Shown in pieces: positions 41,328-50,433 of a DNA stretch of 52,739 nucleotides. Location of the stretch: the NCBI GenBank assembly GCA_028727105.1, contig JAQYOU010000108.1, positions 1 through 52,739 of the forward strand, read 5' to 3'. Within the stretch, counting starts at the first letter, position 1. Every line of letters begins with the position of its first letter. This DNA comes from a bacterium (lineage in GTDB: Bacteria; Bacillota; Clostridia; Lachnospirales; Lachnospiraceae). The position numbers and the translations under genes are program-made. The notes beneath the pieces were generated by a model. That model saw only the letters and a list, made by a program, of their open reading frames with translations, was not told where the DNA came from and ran no database searches.

Positions 41328-42236
41328 ATGGATACAAATATTCTGTTAGAGAATGGAACAAACGAGCTGGAAGTGCTGGAATTTACACTGAATAACAATC
41401 ATTACGGAATCAATGTTGCAAAGATCCGTGAGATCTTAGCATACCAGCCGGTAACTCCGATTCCCAATGCCCAGCCCAGTGTGGAAGGTATCTTTATGCC
41501 GCGTGACGTCATGATCACGGTGATCAATCTGAAACGTTGTTTGTCACTTCCTTTAGAGGGCGAGCAGAAGGGATTATTTATCATTACGAACTTTAACAAG
41601 CTGGATCTTGCGTTCCATGTTGATGAAGTCATTGGAATCCATAGAGTCTCCTGGGCAGACATCATTGAGCCGGATTCAACGATCAATGCCGGAGAAAACG
41701 GGGTTTCTACCGGCGTGATCAAGCTGGACGGAAAGCTGGTCATCATTCTTGATTTCGAGAAGATCGTTACAGATATCAGCCCGGATACCGGACTTAAGGT
41801 AAGCGATATCGAGGAGCGCGGAGAGCGCCAGAGATGTGATTCTCCGATCCTGATGGCAGAGGATTCACCGCTTCTGAGCAAGCTGATCACGGATTGCCTG
41901 AAGAAATCCGGTTACACAAATCTGAATGTGAACAATAACGGAAAAGAAGCCTGGGATAAGCTGCTGCAGTATAAGGCAGAGGGAACGGTTCATGAAAAGG
42001 TACACTGCATCATCACAGACATTGAGATGCCGATCATGGATGGTCACCGCCTGACAAAGCTTGTAAAGTCCGATAATGAACTGAAGGATATACCGCTGAT
42101 CATCTTCTCATCTCTGGTCAATGAGGAGATGCGCCGAAAGGGTGAGTCACTTGGTGCGGATGCACAGCTGACAAAACCGGAGATCGGACAGCTGGTAGAT
42201 ACGGTAGACAAATTGATCGATCGTGTTATAAAGTGA
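41328..42236 (+). CDS. cheV: CheV-type chemotaxis coupling protein
   Basis: A 302-residue protein with an N-terminal CheW-like domain (residues 14-160; LEFTLNNNHYGINVAKIREI, INLKRCLSLP) fused to a C-terminal receiver domain (about 175-300; AEDSP acidic pocket, ITDIEMPIMDG with the phosphorylatable Asp, FSSL, and TKPE lysine). CheV couples chemoreceptors to CheA and tunes adaptation through phosphorylation. GGGAGGAG precedes the start. It has its own promoter and is not in a che operon here; the chemoreceptor at 35447 and the PocR transducer are the nearest possible clients. Confidence 0.9.
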   Translation: MDTNILLENGTNELEVLEFTLNNNHYGINVAKIREILAYQPVTPIPNAQPSVEGIFMPRDVMITVINLKRCLSLPLEGEQKGLFIITNFNKLDLAFHVDEVIGIHRVSWADIIEPDSTINAGENGVSTGVIKLDGKLVIILDFEKIVTDISPDTGLKVSDIEERGERQRCDSPILMAEDSPLLSKLITDCLKKSGYTNLNVNNNGKEAWDKLLQYKAEGTVHEKVHCIITDIEMPIMDGHRLTKLVKSDNELKDIPLIIFSSLVNEEMRRKGESLGADAQLTKPEIGQLVDTVDKLIDRVIK

Positions 42237-42251
42237 TGACAGTATTTGAAT

Positions 42252-42308
42252 GAAAAGTAAGTGAGAGCGTTCAGAAACGGGAAGCTGTTTTTGGCACTCT
42301 CACTTTTC
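42252..42308 (+). other. Imperfect hairpin between cheV and the charge-block gene
   Basis: GAAAAGT...GTGAGAG pairs with CTCTCAC-TTTTC with a four-base bulge and a large loop. It has no T tract directly after it. It could be a processing or stability element; the function is unclear. Confidence 0.4.
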
Positions 42309-42371
42309 GTCGCAAGGCGTTCGTAAGAAGCTGCCGGTGACAGGATCTGTAGATGAAAGGAGGGAGATTTG

Positions 42372-44066
42372 ATGCGTAATAATGAGGATTACCTGGACAG
42401 TCTGTTAAATAACGTGACAAAAAAGCTCAGTGAATTCGATGAGGATTTCGAACAGAAAAAACAGGCGCCGGATCCCTATATGACAAAGAAAAATCTGCCG
42501 CCAAAGACAATGAAAGCGCTGGAGACTGTCAGAGAAAACGAGTTTCTGCGCGAGTTTGAGGATGAATTACAGCAGGATGATGCGGACCGGTTCCTGGAAG
42601 AATTTGAGGCTGAGCTGGATGGAGAGGTGCTTGAATTTGAGCGGATGAAGGAAGCGCAGACTGCGGATGACGACGATGCCTATATGGATCAGATCGAGCA
42701 GCTGGTCAATGCCTCCCAGGCAGAGCCCCGGGCGGATGATCCGGACCTGACGCCGGAGTTTGATCTGCCGGAGGACGAGCCGGATCTGACGGGAGACTTT
42801 CTGCCGCAGGATGATGTTTTGGAACTGATGAATGGGCTTGAAATGGATGACCTGCCTGACATGACTGCTCAGGACGTGCCGGCAGCGGATACTCAGAAGC
42901 CGGCAGATGATGAGCCAATGGATGTCGGAGCTCTCCCGAAAGGAATGGAAGCGCTGGGAAGTCTGTTTGATGATGAAGAGATCGGTGTTGGCGGGGAAGA
43001 TCTTATGGGTGGCTTTGCCATGGATGAAGCGGACGAAGAAACCCTTCTTCCAGAGAACGAGGACCTTGATGACGAGGGGATCATGAACCTCTTAAACAGT
43101 CTTTCGGAGGATGAGGCGCTCTCTGACATCGGAAAGATGCTGGAGGCGGATGAACAGGACATTTCTCTGGAGGATCTGAGTGCAGAACCGGAAAATCTCT
43201 CCCATGCGGCGGATCTTGCCGAGAGCAGCCAGGCGGTGAAGAATACAAAAAAAGAAAAGAAAAGAGGATTTTTTGCCAAACTTTTGGATCTGATGTTCGG
43301 CGAGGACGAGGATGACTCAGCGGAGGATCTGCAGAACATCGAAGGCGTAGATGACCTTGACAATATCTCCGATGAAAATCTGGATATCTTACGGGCCATG
43401 AGCGGAGATATGATGGAGGAGCCCGAGGACAAAAAATCAAAGAAGAAAAAAGAACCGAAAAAGAAAAAAGAGCCAAAGGAAAAGAAGAAAAAGGAGCCCA
43501 AGCCTCCTAAGCCGAAAAAAGAGAAAAAGCCGAAGGAAAAAGGGCCTCGTGAGAAACCGCTTCCGAGAGGACCGGTGATCATGATCTGTCTGCTTGCGCT
43601 GTCGGTATTTGCGCTGGTGTTCCTTGGAAACAATATGCTGATGAAAAAAAATGCCCTCCGTGCATCGGAGCAGCGTTTTGACCGCGGAGATTATGTGGGC
43701 AGCTATGAGGAACTGGCGGCTGTTAAGATCGGTGAGAGTGAGACCGGGCTTTATGAGCGGGCAAAGGCACTGGCCGGCGTGCAGACGGAGCTGAAGGCAT
43801 ATTATTCCATGATGGAGGTGCGAAAGTTTGATCTGGCGCTGGATTGTCTGGTACGCGCGCTCGGCAGATCGGATCTGCATATGGCGGAAGCCGAGGAATG
43901 GGGTGTCACCACACAGATGAACATGCTTGTCTCTGAGACGGTCATGCAGCTGCAGGATCAGTTTAATGTGACTGAGGAGCAGGCAAGAGAACTGTATGCA
44001 ATTGAAGACCGCGATGAATATTCGCTGGCACTGGATGAGATCTTAAAGGCCCTGGGACTGAAATAA
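42372..44066 (+). CDS. Charge-block single-pass membrane protein of unknown function
   Basis: A 564-residue protein that I do not recognise. About 290 N-terminal residues are strongly acidic and low-complexity, with repeated short hydrophobic-acidic motifs such as MNLLNSLSEDEALSDIGKML. A strongly basic Lys/Pro block follows near 365-405 (KKKKEPKEKKKKEPKPPKPK), then one transmembrane helix near 410-432 and a helical extracytoplasmic domain of about 130 residues that looks TPR-like (SEQRFDRGDYVGSYEELAAV). The Lys block next to the membrane sets an N-inside orientation. AAGGAGGGAG precedes ATG 42372. It follows cheV by 135 bp. An assembly or scaffold role is plausible but unproven. Confidence 0.6.
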   Translation: MRNNEDYLDSLLNNVTKKLSEFDEDFEQKKQAPDPYMTKKNLPPKTMKALETVRENEFLREFEDELQQDDADRFLEEFEAELDGEVLEFERMKEAQTADDDDAYMDQIEQLVNASQAEPRADDPDLTPEFDLPEDEPDLTGDFLPQDDVLELMNGLEMDDLPDMTAQDVPAADTQKPADDEPMDVGALPKGMEALGSLFDDEEIGVGGEDLMGGFAMDEADEETLLPENEDLDDEGIMNLLNSLSEDEALSDIGKMLEADEQDISLEDLSAEPENLSHAADLAESSQAVKNTKKEKKRGFFAKLLDLMFGEDEDDSAEDLQNIEGVDDLDNISDENLDILRAMSGDMMEEPEDKKSKKKKEPKKKKEPKEKKKKEPKPPKPKKEKKPKEKGPREKPLPRGPVIMICLLALSVFALVFLGNNMLMKKNALRASEQRFDRGDYVGSYEELAAVKIGESETGLYERAKALAGVQTELKAYYSMMEVRKFDLALDCLVRALGRSDLHMAEAEEWGVTTQMNMLVSETVMQLQDQFNVTEEQARELYAIEDRDEYSLALDEILKALGLK

Positions 44067-44098
44067 TCGTAAGAAAGGGCCTTGTGGAAGAATGATAG

Positions 44099-44938
44099 TT
44101 ATCTTTCTGAAATACTCTGATACTTTTTGGGTGAAATGCCCACTACACGTTTAAATACAGTAATAAAATAATTATAATCTTTATATCCACATTGAGAGGC
44201 GATTTCGGCTAAAGGAAGGCGATTGTTTTCCAAAAGCTGTTTCGCCTTCTCAATTCTTAAGTTTCGAATATGTTCTGCAATCCCTACACCATAATTCTGT
44301 TTTGCAATCTCATATAATTGGGTTTTTCCAATTTCAAATTTTTCAGCGATATCCTTAGCAGTGATGTCTTCCAGAAAATGAGTCTGAATATATTCATCAA
44401 TCTGTACCGGAAGCTCTTGCTTCCGCAGGCAGGCCATGCGTTCCAGACAGAGATAGCTTGCAACTGCCTCCAAAATGTGGGAGGCAGAGGTAATATAATC
44501 CTCTGAGTGAAGCGGCATGGAAAAACATTCCTTTTTCAGCAGATCCATATCCAGCTTATAATTCCTGCATTTTTCTTCAATGATATGCCAGCCCTTTTCG
44601 TGGGAATCATAAGCAAATACATGACCAAACAAAAGATACCCAATGATAATGTTTCCGAGGTAAAGCGGTGTGATGCTCTCTGTGAGACCCGCATGACAGC
44701 GGTAGGTGTAAAGAGAATGCTGCTTTGCGGCACGAAGACATGCTTCCTGGTCACATTTTTTACATTGCTCGTGACCTTCTTTATCCGTGCGGATGATCTG
44801 GCAGAAAGGTGCAACGTGTTCCGGATAGGAAGCCAGCTCTGCAAACTGGTCATCAAAGACTGTAATACGGATCCTGGTAAGCCGGTAGAAATCCTCAAGA
44901 AGCGAGTTTAGTTTTGTCAGATCAAAGGTTGAAATCAT
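44099..44938 (-). CDS. PocR-domain AraC-family transcriptional regulator
   Basis: A 279-residue regulator. The PocR sensory domain (residues 5-165) has the cysteine signature CKKCDQEAC...CHAG, and an AraC-type double helix-turn-helix occupies the last 100 residues (ITAKDIAEKFEIGKTQLYEI, LAEIASQCGYKDYNYFITVFK, GISPKKY). It is divergent from the aldolase-isomerase-kinase-epimerase operon with a 156-bp gap and is its predicted activator. In Salmonella, PocR responds to 1,2-propanediol, a product of deoxyhexose breakdown; a related ligand here is only an inference. The start is at an ATG with no strong AGGAGG (GTAGTAGTAAAC upstream). Confidence 0.85.
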   Translation of the reverse strand: MISTFDLTKLNSLLEDFYRLTRIRITVFDDQFAELASYPEHVAPFCQIIRTDKEGHEQCKKCDQEACLRAAKQHSLYTYRCHAGLTESITPLYLGNIIIGYLLFGHVFAYDSHEKGWHIIEEKCRNYKLDMDLLKKECFSMPLHSEDYITSASHILEAVASYLCLERMACLRKQELPVQIDEYIQTHFLEDITAKDIAEKFEIGKTQLYEIAKQNYGVGIAEHIRNLRIEKAKQLLENNRLPLAEIASQCGYKDYNYFITVFKRVVGISPKKYQSISER

Positions 44939-45009
44939 GTTTACTACTACCTCATTCGTGAAATAAAAAATGCAGTTTCTTTGGATATTTTATCATATCA
45001 GCGAACAAA

Positions 45010-45039
45010 TTCAAAGTAAAAAGAACAGACTTCTATATA
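45010..45039 (+). promoter_or_regulatory. Possible promoter of the second sugar operon
   Basis: TTCAAA (45010-45015), an 18-bp spacer and TATATA (45034-45039). It is a poor match to consensus, as expected for an AraC-activated promoter. Confidence 0.4.
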
Positions 45040-45094
45040 AAACCTATGCGAGAGAAGATATGATTAAGATAACAAATCACAGGAGGAGGTACTT

Positions 45095-45961
45095 ATGTTA
45101 GCAACACTTAATGACGTAATGAAAATCGCGGAAGAAAAACAGATTGCCATCGGCTCTTTTAATACGCCGAATCTGGAGGGGTTACAGGCAGTGATCGAAG
45201 CAGCCGAGGAGCTGGAGCTTCCGGTCATCATCCAGTTCGCACAGTGCCATGAACCGTGGATCTCACTGGACCTGATCGGGCCGATCATGGTAGAAGCAGC
45301 GAAGAAATCCAAAGTTCCGGTGTGTGTACATCTGGATCATGGTGAGACTTTGGAATATCTGCAGCAGGCACTGGATATGGGATTTACAGCGATCATGTAT
45401 GACGGTTCCACACTTTCCTATGAGGAAAATCTGGAGAATACGAAAAAAGCAGTAGCGATGGCGGCTAAGACGGGTGCTTCCGTGGAGGCTGAGCTTGGTT
45501 CCATGGGAAGAAGAGAGTCAGGCGCAGGTGATGATACAGGAGAAGCAGACGATACCAAGATCTATACCAATCCCGAACAGGCAAAAGTATTTGTGGAAGA
45601 AACCGGAATCGATGCATTGGCATGTTCTTTCGGCACAACACATGGTATCTATCTGACAGAGCCGAAGCTGGACTTTGATGTTGTGAAAAATGTAAGAAGT
45701 CTGACGAACAATATTCCGGTGGTCATGCATGGTGGCTCCGGAGTGAGCAGGGAAGACTATGGCAAGGCGATCAAAGCCGGAGTCAGAAAAGTGAATTATT
45801 TTACATACATGGATAAATCCGGCGGAAATGCGGTTGCTGACTATCTGAAAACATTGAGATCCGATGAGCCGATCTTCTTCTCTTCGATAAGTATGGCGGG
45901 AAGAGATGCAATGAAAGAAAACGTAAAGGCGGCAATGAAAATGTTCGCCTTAATGGATTAA
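45095..45961 (+). CDS. Class II ketose-bisphosphate/ketose-phosphate aldolase
   Basis: A 288-residue zinc aldolase of the Fba/GatY/KbaY family. The active-site segments are HLDHG near residue 83 (catalytic Asp and zinc His), EAELGSMG near 135, FGTTHGIY near 180 (zinc His) and VMHGGSGV near 210 (zinc His and phosphate loop). It cleaves a ketose phosphate to dihydroxyacetone phosphate and an aldehyde. AGGAGGAGG precedes the start. It is first in an operon with a FucI-like isomerase, an FGGY kinase and an epimerase, so its substrate is probably the product of that kinase and not fructose 1,6-bisphosphate. Confidence 0.88.
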   Translation: MLATLNDVMKIAEEKQIAIGSFNTPNLEGLQAVIEAAEELELPVIIQFAQCHEPWISLDLIGPIMVEAAKKSKVPVCVHLDHGETLEYLQQALDMGFTAIMYDGSTLSYEENLENTKKAVAMAAKTGASVEAELGSMGRRESGAGDDTGEADDTKIYTNPEQAKVFVEETGIDALACSFGTTHGIYLTEPKLDFDVVKNVRSLTNNIPVVMHGGSGVSREDYGKAIKAGVRKVNYFTYMDKSGGNAVADYLKTLRSDEPIFFSSISMAGRDAMKENVKAAMKMFALMD

Positions 45962-45977
45962 AAAGGAGGGTGTAATG

Positions 45978-47381
45978 ATGGGAAAGAAGATGACATTTGC
46001 ACTGGCATTCTGTAACAGAGGCTTTATGCCGGGAGAGTTAATTTACGGAGCAAGAGAGGATATGATCAAGGCAGTCACAGATGCGGGCTATGACTATATC
46101 GCGATGGATGCCGAACTGACCAGATATGGCGGAATTGAGACAAGGGATGAAGGACTGCTCTATGCAAAGTGGTTAAAGGAGCATGAAGGACAATATGACG
46201 GTGTGATCTTTTCCATGCCGATCTTTGCGGATGAGAATGGTGCGATCACTGCGTTACAGGATGCCGGAGTGCCGATCTTAATGCAGGCATATCCGGATGA
46301 GATTGGAAAGATGGATTTTGCACACCGCAGAGATGCATTTTGCGGAAAATTCTCAGTCACAGATGTATTCACACAGTATCAGGTGCCCTTCACCGTATTG
46401 AAACCGCATGTGGTTCATCCGCTTTCTGAGAAATTCCAGGAGAATTTAAGAGACTTTGCTGCAATCTGCCGCGTTGTAAATGGAATGAAGAGATTCACGA
46501 TCGGATGCATTGGCGCAAGAACCACAGCATTCAAGACGACCAGATTTGACGAGATCGGTTTACAGAAAAACGGCATCACTGTAGAGTCCTTTGATCTTTC
46601 AGAGCTTGTATTTAAAGTAAATGAAAAATCCGATGAGGATGCGGCTGTAGCTGCTAAGAAGGAAAGCCTTATGAAATATGCTGATTTCAGTAAGGTTCCG
46701 GAGAACAACAAGAATACGCTGGCTAAAATTTCTGTTGTCATTGACGAGTATGTGGAAGAGTATCATCTGGACGCTTTGGCAATTCGCTGCTGGAATGAGA
46801 TGGAAACGATCCTCCGTGTATGTCCATGTGTACTCCTTTCTGAGTTGAATGACCGCGGTATCGTGACCTCCTGTGAGATTGATCTGACCTCTGCGATATC
46901 CATGAGGGCAATGGCTCTCGCAAGTGAGCAGCCTACCGCAGTCCTTGATTGGAACAATAACTACGGAGATGATGAGAACAAGGTGATCCTGTTCCACTGC
47001 GGATCGACTGCGCAGGGTCTTATGGCTGGAAAAGGAACGGTTACCGAGCACAAGATGTTTGCAAAAGGTGATCCGGGATCCGGATGGGGAACCAACGAAG
47101 GTCGTATTCGCCCGATGAAAACTACGATTTCCAACTGCTTAACCGTGGATGGCAAGGTGGTTATGTACGCCAGTGAGGCAGAATTCACCGATGATCCCAT
47201 CGAAGAGGCATATTTCGGATGTGCAGGCGTTTGTGCCATTGAAAATATGCAGGATAAAATGATCAAGCTTGCGAAGGGTGGCTTCAAGCATCATACCTGC
47301 GTAGGTGTCGGACATATGAAGGAGATCTTAAAAGAGGCCTTTACTACATACCTTGGATATGAGTGGGTTGACATTGATTAA
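45978..47381 (+). CDS. Sugar isomerase of the L-fucose/L-arabinose isomerase superfamily, second type
   Basis: A 467-residue FucI/AraA-superfamily isomerase. The predicted metal ligands are the Glu of SCEIDLT, the Asp of VLDWNNN and the His of VGVGHMK near the C-terminus, all present. It is only distantly similar to the isomerase at 3704; for example the metal-site contexts differ (CEVDIYG versus CEIDLTS). It should turn an aldose into the ketose substrate of the next kinase. GGAGGG is spaced better for ATG 45978 than for ATG 45975. It starts 16 bp after the aldolase, in the same operon. Confidence 0.82.
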   Translation: MGKKMTFALAFCNRGFMPGELIYGAREDMIKAVTDAGYDYIAMDAELTRYGGIETRDEGLLYAKWLKEHEGQYDGVIFSMPIFADENGAITALQDAGVPILMQAYPDEIGKMDFAHRRDAFCGKFSVTDVFTQYQVPFTVLKPHVVHPLSEKFQENLRDFAAICRVVNGMKRFTIGCIGARTTAFKTTRFDEIGLQKNGITVESFDLSELVFKVNEKSDEDAAVAAKKESLMKYADFSKVPENNKNTLAKISVVIDEYVEEYHLDALAIRCWNEMETILRVCPCVLLSELNDRGIVTSCEIDLTSAISMRAMALASEQPTAVLDWNNNYGDDENKVILFHCGSTAQGLMAGKGTVTEHKMFAKGDPGSGWGTNEGRIRPMKTTISNCLTVDGKVVMYASEAEFTDDPIEEAYFGCAGVCAIENMQDKMIKLAKGGFKHHTCVGVGHMKEILKEAFTTYLGYEWVDID

Positions 47382-47395
47382 TTGAGGGAATGACT

Positions 47396-48898
47396 ATGAA
47401 AATTGCGGGACTGGATATTGGAACAACCGGCTGTAAATGTACTGTTTTTGATGAACAGGGCACATATCTGGATAAAGCATACCGCGATTATCCGGTAAAG
47501 CGTGCCGTAGGCGGACATGAAGTGGACGTATCGGTGATCATGGAAGGTGTATATGCATGTATTCATGAAATGTCCGAAAAGTATCCTGACATTGCGGGAA
47601 TCGGTGTGACCAGCTTTGGTGAGACCTTTGTCTGTGTGGATGATGCGGGAAATCCGCTTCATCCGGCAATGCTTTATACTGATCCGAGAGGACAGGAAGA
47701 ATGCCGGCAATTGATCGAAAAACTCGGTGAGAGGTCTATTGCACACATTACGGGATTAAGACCGCATGAAATGTACAGCATTTCAAAGATCATGTGGGTG
47801 AAAGAGCACCTTCCGGAGGTCTACGCTGATACCAGAAAGATCCTGTTGATGGAAGATTACGTGGTCTATCATCTGACCGGAAAAGCGCAGATCGACTATT
47901 CGCTTGCCACACGCACGATGGCATTCGATATAAAAAATCTTTGCTGGAGTAAGGAAATATTTGAAGCAGCTGGCATAGATGTAAGTCTGATGTCGGAACC
48001 GGTGCCTACGGGTACCGTGGCAGGAACGATCACACAAAAATCTGCACAAAGCACCGGCTTATCCCGGGATACGAAGGTTGTGTCCATCAGCCATGATCAG
48101 GTGGCTGCGGCAGTCGGAGCAGGAGCATTTGACGGGGCGGTGGCAGTTGACGGAGCCGGAACCGTAGAGTGTCTGACTCCGATTTACGATGAATTGCCTG
48201 ATATTGATGTGATGTATGAGGGATATTTTTCCGTTGTGCCGTATGTCATACCGGGAAAATATGTTGCCTATGCATTTTCTTACACAGGCGGAGCACTGAT
48301 GCAGTGGTGTGTGGATACGATAGCCGGAAAAGAAAAACAGATAGCAGGGGAGCAGGGCATTTCCGTAAATGAATATTTGGAAAAAATGTACGCAGAAACG
48401 CACGGGGGAGAAGAGCCGAGCGGGCTGTTAGTTCTTCCGCATTTTGCAGGGGCGGCAACGCCATATATGGACACCGGTTCAAAGGGTGCAGTGTTAGGAC
48501 TTACAACGGCTACTACCGCAGCAGACATTTATCGCGGCTGTATGGAGGGTATTGTCTATGAAATGTACCTGAACATGCAGGCATTGAAGAATTCAGGAAT
48601 CCATTTCCGGAAGTTACATGCGACCGGGGGAGGTGCGCACTCTGCGGTCTGGATGCAGATGAAGGCGGATATGCTGAACCTTCCGATGACTGGATTAAAA
48701 ACAGTAGATGCGGGAACCGTTGGAAGTGCCATGCTGACAGGAGTGGCTATCGGACTGTTTGCTGATCTTGCGGATGCGGCTGCTCACATGGTAGAGGAAA
48801 CCGTAACTTATGTGCCGAGAAAAGAGATGCATGAAAAGTATCAAAAGATATTTGAGCGGTATCGACAGGTATATCAGGCAGTCAGACCATTGATGTAA
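47396..48898 (+). CDS. FGGY-family carbohydrate kinase
   Basis: A 500-residue sugar kinase. The N-terminal phosphate motif is GLDIGTTGCKC (near residue 5), the predicted catalytic Asp is in ISHDQVAAAVGAG and the C-terminal ATP motif is GGGAHSAVWMQ. The sugar-specificity segment SFGETFV differs from that of xylulokinase (GGQMHG), so another substrate is likely, such as a ketohexose, 6-deoxyketose or sugar alcohol. It lies between the isomerase and epimerase genes of the second sugar operon. A GAGGG site fits ATG 47396; ATG 47390 is too close to it. Confidence 0.85.
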   Translation: MKIAGLDIGTTGCKCTVFDEQGTYLDKAYRDYPVKRAVGGHEVDVSVIMEGVYACIHEMSEKYPDIAGIGVTSFGETFVCVDDAGNPLHPAMLYTDPRGQEECRQLIEKLGERSIAHITGLRPHEMYSISKIMWVKEHLPEVYADTRKILLMEDYVVYHLTGKAQIDYSLATRTMAFDIKNLCWSKEIFEAAGIDVSLMSEPVPTGTVAGTITQKSAQSTGLSRDTKVVSISHDQVAAAVGAGAFDGAVAVDGAGTVECLTPIYDELPDIDVMYEGYFSVVPYVIPGKYVAYAFSYTGGALMQWCVDTIAGKEKQIAGEQGISVNEYLEKMYAETHGGEEPSGLLVLPHFAGAATPYMDTGSKGAVLGLTTATTAADIYRGCMEGIVYEMYLNMQALKNSGIHFRKLHATGGGAHSAVWMQMKADMLNLPMTGLKTVDAGTVGSAMLTGVAIGLFADLADAAAHMVEETVTYVPRKEMHEKYQKIFERYRQVYQAVRPLM

Positions 48899-48911
48899 GG
48901 AGGATATCAGG

Positions 48912-49880
48912 ATGAATCCATATATCGGACATGATTCCCAGCTTTATGGAATCGAAGAACACCGTCTGGTAGGCGGAAAGGGCGATGGAATGCGCCTGTT
49001 TGAAGTGAATAACGGAAAGGGGCTGGAGCTTACGATTTCCCCTGACCGAAATGGAGATATTACAAGACTCCGCTACAAAGGAATCAATATGAGTTACATG
49101 TCTCCGTGCGGTTATGTGGCACCGGCCTACTATGACAGCATAGGCAGTAACTGGCTGTCCTCCTTTACTGCCGGGTTTCTTACCACCTGCGGATTGCAGG
49201 CGGTAGGTAGTCCATGTACGGATGAGGGAGAAGAACTGCCATTGCATGGCTCTATTGCCAATTATCCGTGCGAACAGGCATACTGGATGGAGGAAACAGG
49301 CAAGTTAATCGTACATACAGTCACAAAGGATGAGCAGATTTTTGGCAGAAAGCTGAGACTGGAACGAGAGATCATCGTCTCAACAGAAACGAATGAGTTT
49401 GAGATCTGTGACAGTATCACCAATACCGGTGACAGGGTGGAACCGATGGAAATTTTGTATCATATGAATATGGGATATCCGCTTTTGGACGAGGACAGCG
49501 TGATCACGATCCCATCTGTGGAAGTGATACCAAGAGATGCGCATGCAGCGGATGATATCGAAAACTGGATGCATATGGAGAAGCCGACAGCAGGGTATCA
49601 GGAGCGCTGTTATTATCACAAATTTCCGGATGAGAACGGAAGTGCAGAAATCTATCAGCCCAAATTAAATGCAGGACTTCGCATCAGCTTTGATGCATCG
49701 GAGCTTGACGGCTTTGTAGAGTGGAAGATGATGGGAGTCAGAGATTATGTTCTTGGACTGGAGTGCGGCAACTGCTACCCGGATGGCAGAGATGTCATGA
49801 GAAAGAGCGGAATGCTGAAATTCCTGCAGCCGGGCGAGAGCAAAACCTATCACGTGAAGGTTTGCATGATGGAAGATTGA
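48912..49880 (+). CDS. Aldose 1-epimerase-like protein (DUF4432)
   Basis: A 322-residue protein of the galactose-mutarotase-like fold, DUF4432 type. It has the N-terminal beta segment LELTISPDRNGDITRLRYKG, the active-site-like histidines in LPLHGSIANYP, and LYHMNMGYPLLDE near residue 180, where mutarotases place a catalytic His. It probably equilibrates the anomers of the free sugar taken up, feeding the isomerase. AGGAGGATATC precedes the start, 13 bp after the kinase. It is the last gene of the operon, which has no transporter of its own. Confidence 0.82.
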   Translation: MNPYIGHDSQLYGIEEHRLVGGKGDGMRLFEVNNGKGLELTISPDRNGDITRLRYKGINMSYMSPCGYVAPAYYDSIGSNWLSSFTAGFLTTCGLQAVGSPCTDEGEELPLHGSIANYPCEQAYWMEETGKLIVHTVTKDEQIFGRKLRLEREIIVSTETNEFEICDSITNTGDRVEPMEILYHMNMGYPLLDEDSVITIPSVEVIPRDAHAADDIENWMHMEKPTAGYQERCYYHKFPDENGSAEIYQPKLNAGLRISFDASELDGFVEWKMMGVRDYVLGLECGNCYPDGRDVMRKSGMLKFLQPGESKTYHVKVCMMED

Positions 49881-49910
49881 AAAAAATTAAAAACAACATA
49901 GGTTTTCATA

Positions 49911-49939
49911 AAAAAATCCGCTCATTGAGCGGATTTTTT
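49911..49939. terminator. Terminator of the second sugar operon
   Basis: AAAAAATCCGCTCA/TGAGCGGATTTTTT, a 14-bp perfect inverted repeat. It can also serve the convergent toxin gene. Confidence 0.88.
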
Positions 49940-49947
49940 ACGTTCAC

Positions 49948-50280
49948 CTAAATCAAGGGAAAACCTTGTCGAAGAATGGAATTCCAGTTACTGTGTTGAA
50001 AGAGGAACCGGACAACGATTACCAGTTGCTTTTCCTCATCAATCGTATAAAACGCCAGATAGTAATTAACGATAACAAAACGTATCTTCCAGCTGGCTAA
50101 CACAGGATCATCTACCAGAGGAAACCTTTCAGGAAACTCAGACAGAGAAGAGATCTGTTCATCGGCAGTATCTAGCAGGTGTTCTGCTGCATCCGGATTT
50201 TTAAGTGAAAATTCGATATAATCAGCAGCCCGCATCAAGTCATGTTCAGCAGTGGAAGTGATGTGAAGCTGATAACTCAT
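49948..50280 (-). CDS. RelE/ParE-family toxin
   Basis: A 110-residue protein of the RelE/ParE fold. The N-terminal strand QLHITSTAEHDLMRAADYIE is followed by a helix pair and the beta-sheet segments KIRFVIVNYYLAFYTIDEE and LVIVVRFLFQHSN, typical of ParE-like toxins. Its start overlaps the stop of an antitoxin-like frame by four bases (ATGA), the usual toxin-antitoxin coupling. Because that antitoxin frame appears to be only a C-terminal remnant, the toxin may be unbalanced or inactive. I see no frameshift in the toxin itself. Confidence 0.8.
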   Translation of the reverse strand: MSYQLHITSTAEHDLMRAADYIEFSLKNPDAAEHLLDTADEQISSLSEFPERFPLVDDPVLASWKIRFVIVNYYLAFYTIDEEKQLVIVVRFLFQHSNWNSILRQGFPLI

Positions 50281-50372
50281 TTACGACGACTCCGAATATC
50301 AGCCATTGCTTCGGAAAAAGGGCGGGTATTGCCTGATGCAATATCGTCCATGCCTTCTTTTAGAGTGCACAT
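50277..50372 (-). pseudogene. Remnant of the cognate antitoxin (C-terminal part only)
   Basis: A 31-codon frame ending in GNTRPFSEAMADIRSRRK, which looks like the toxin-binding C-terminal tail of a RelB/ParD-like antitoxin (such antitoxins are about 75-90 residues). Upstream in the same frame the sequence (STIFIVNINVITH) is not antitoxin-like. No ribosome-binding site precedes the ATG at 50372, and the DNA-binding half is missing. It might be translated as a short neutralising peptide, but truncation is the simplest reading. Confidence 0.6.
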
Positions 50373-50433
50373 GTGTGTGATTACATTAATATTTACTATA
50401 AAGATCGTCGAAACCAAAATGTGAAAGATTTTC

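Noticed and set aside
3704..47381. The two FucI-fold isomerases as a recent duplication
   Set aside because: Their sequences differ throughout, including around the metal ligands, so they are distant relatives rather than recent copies.
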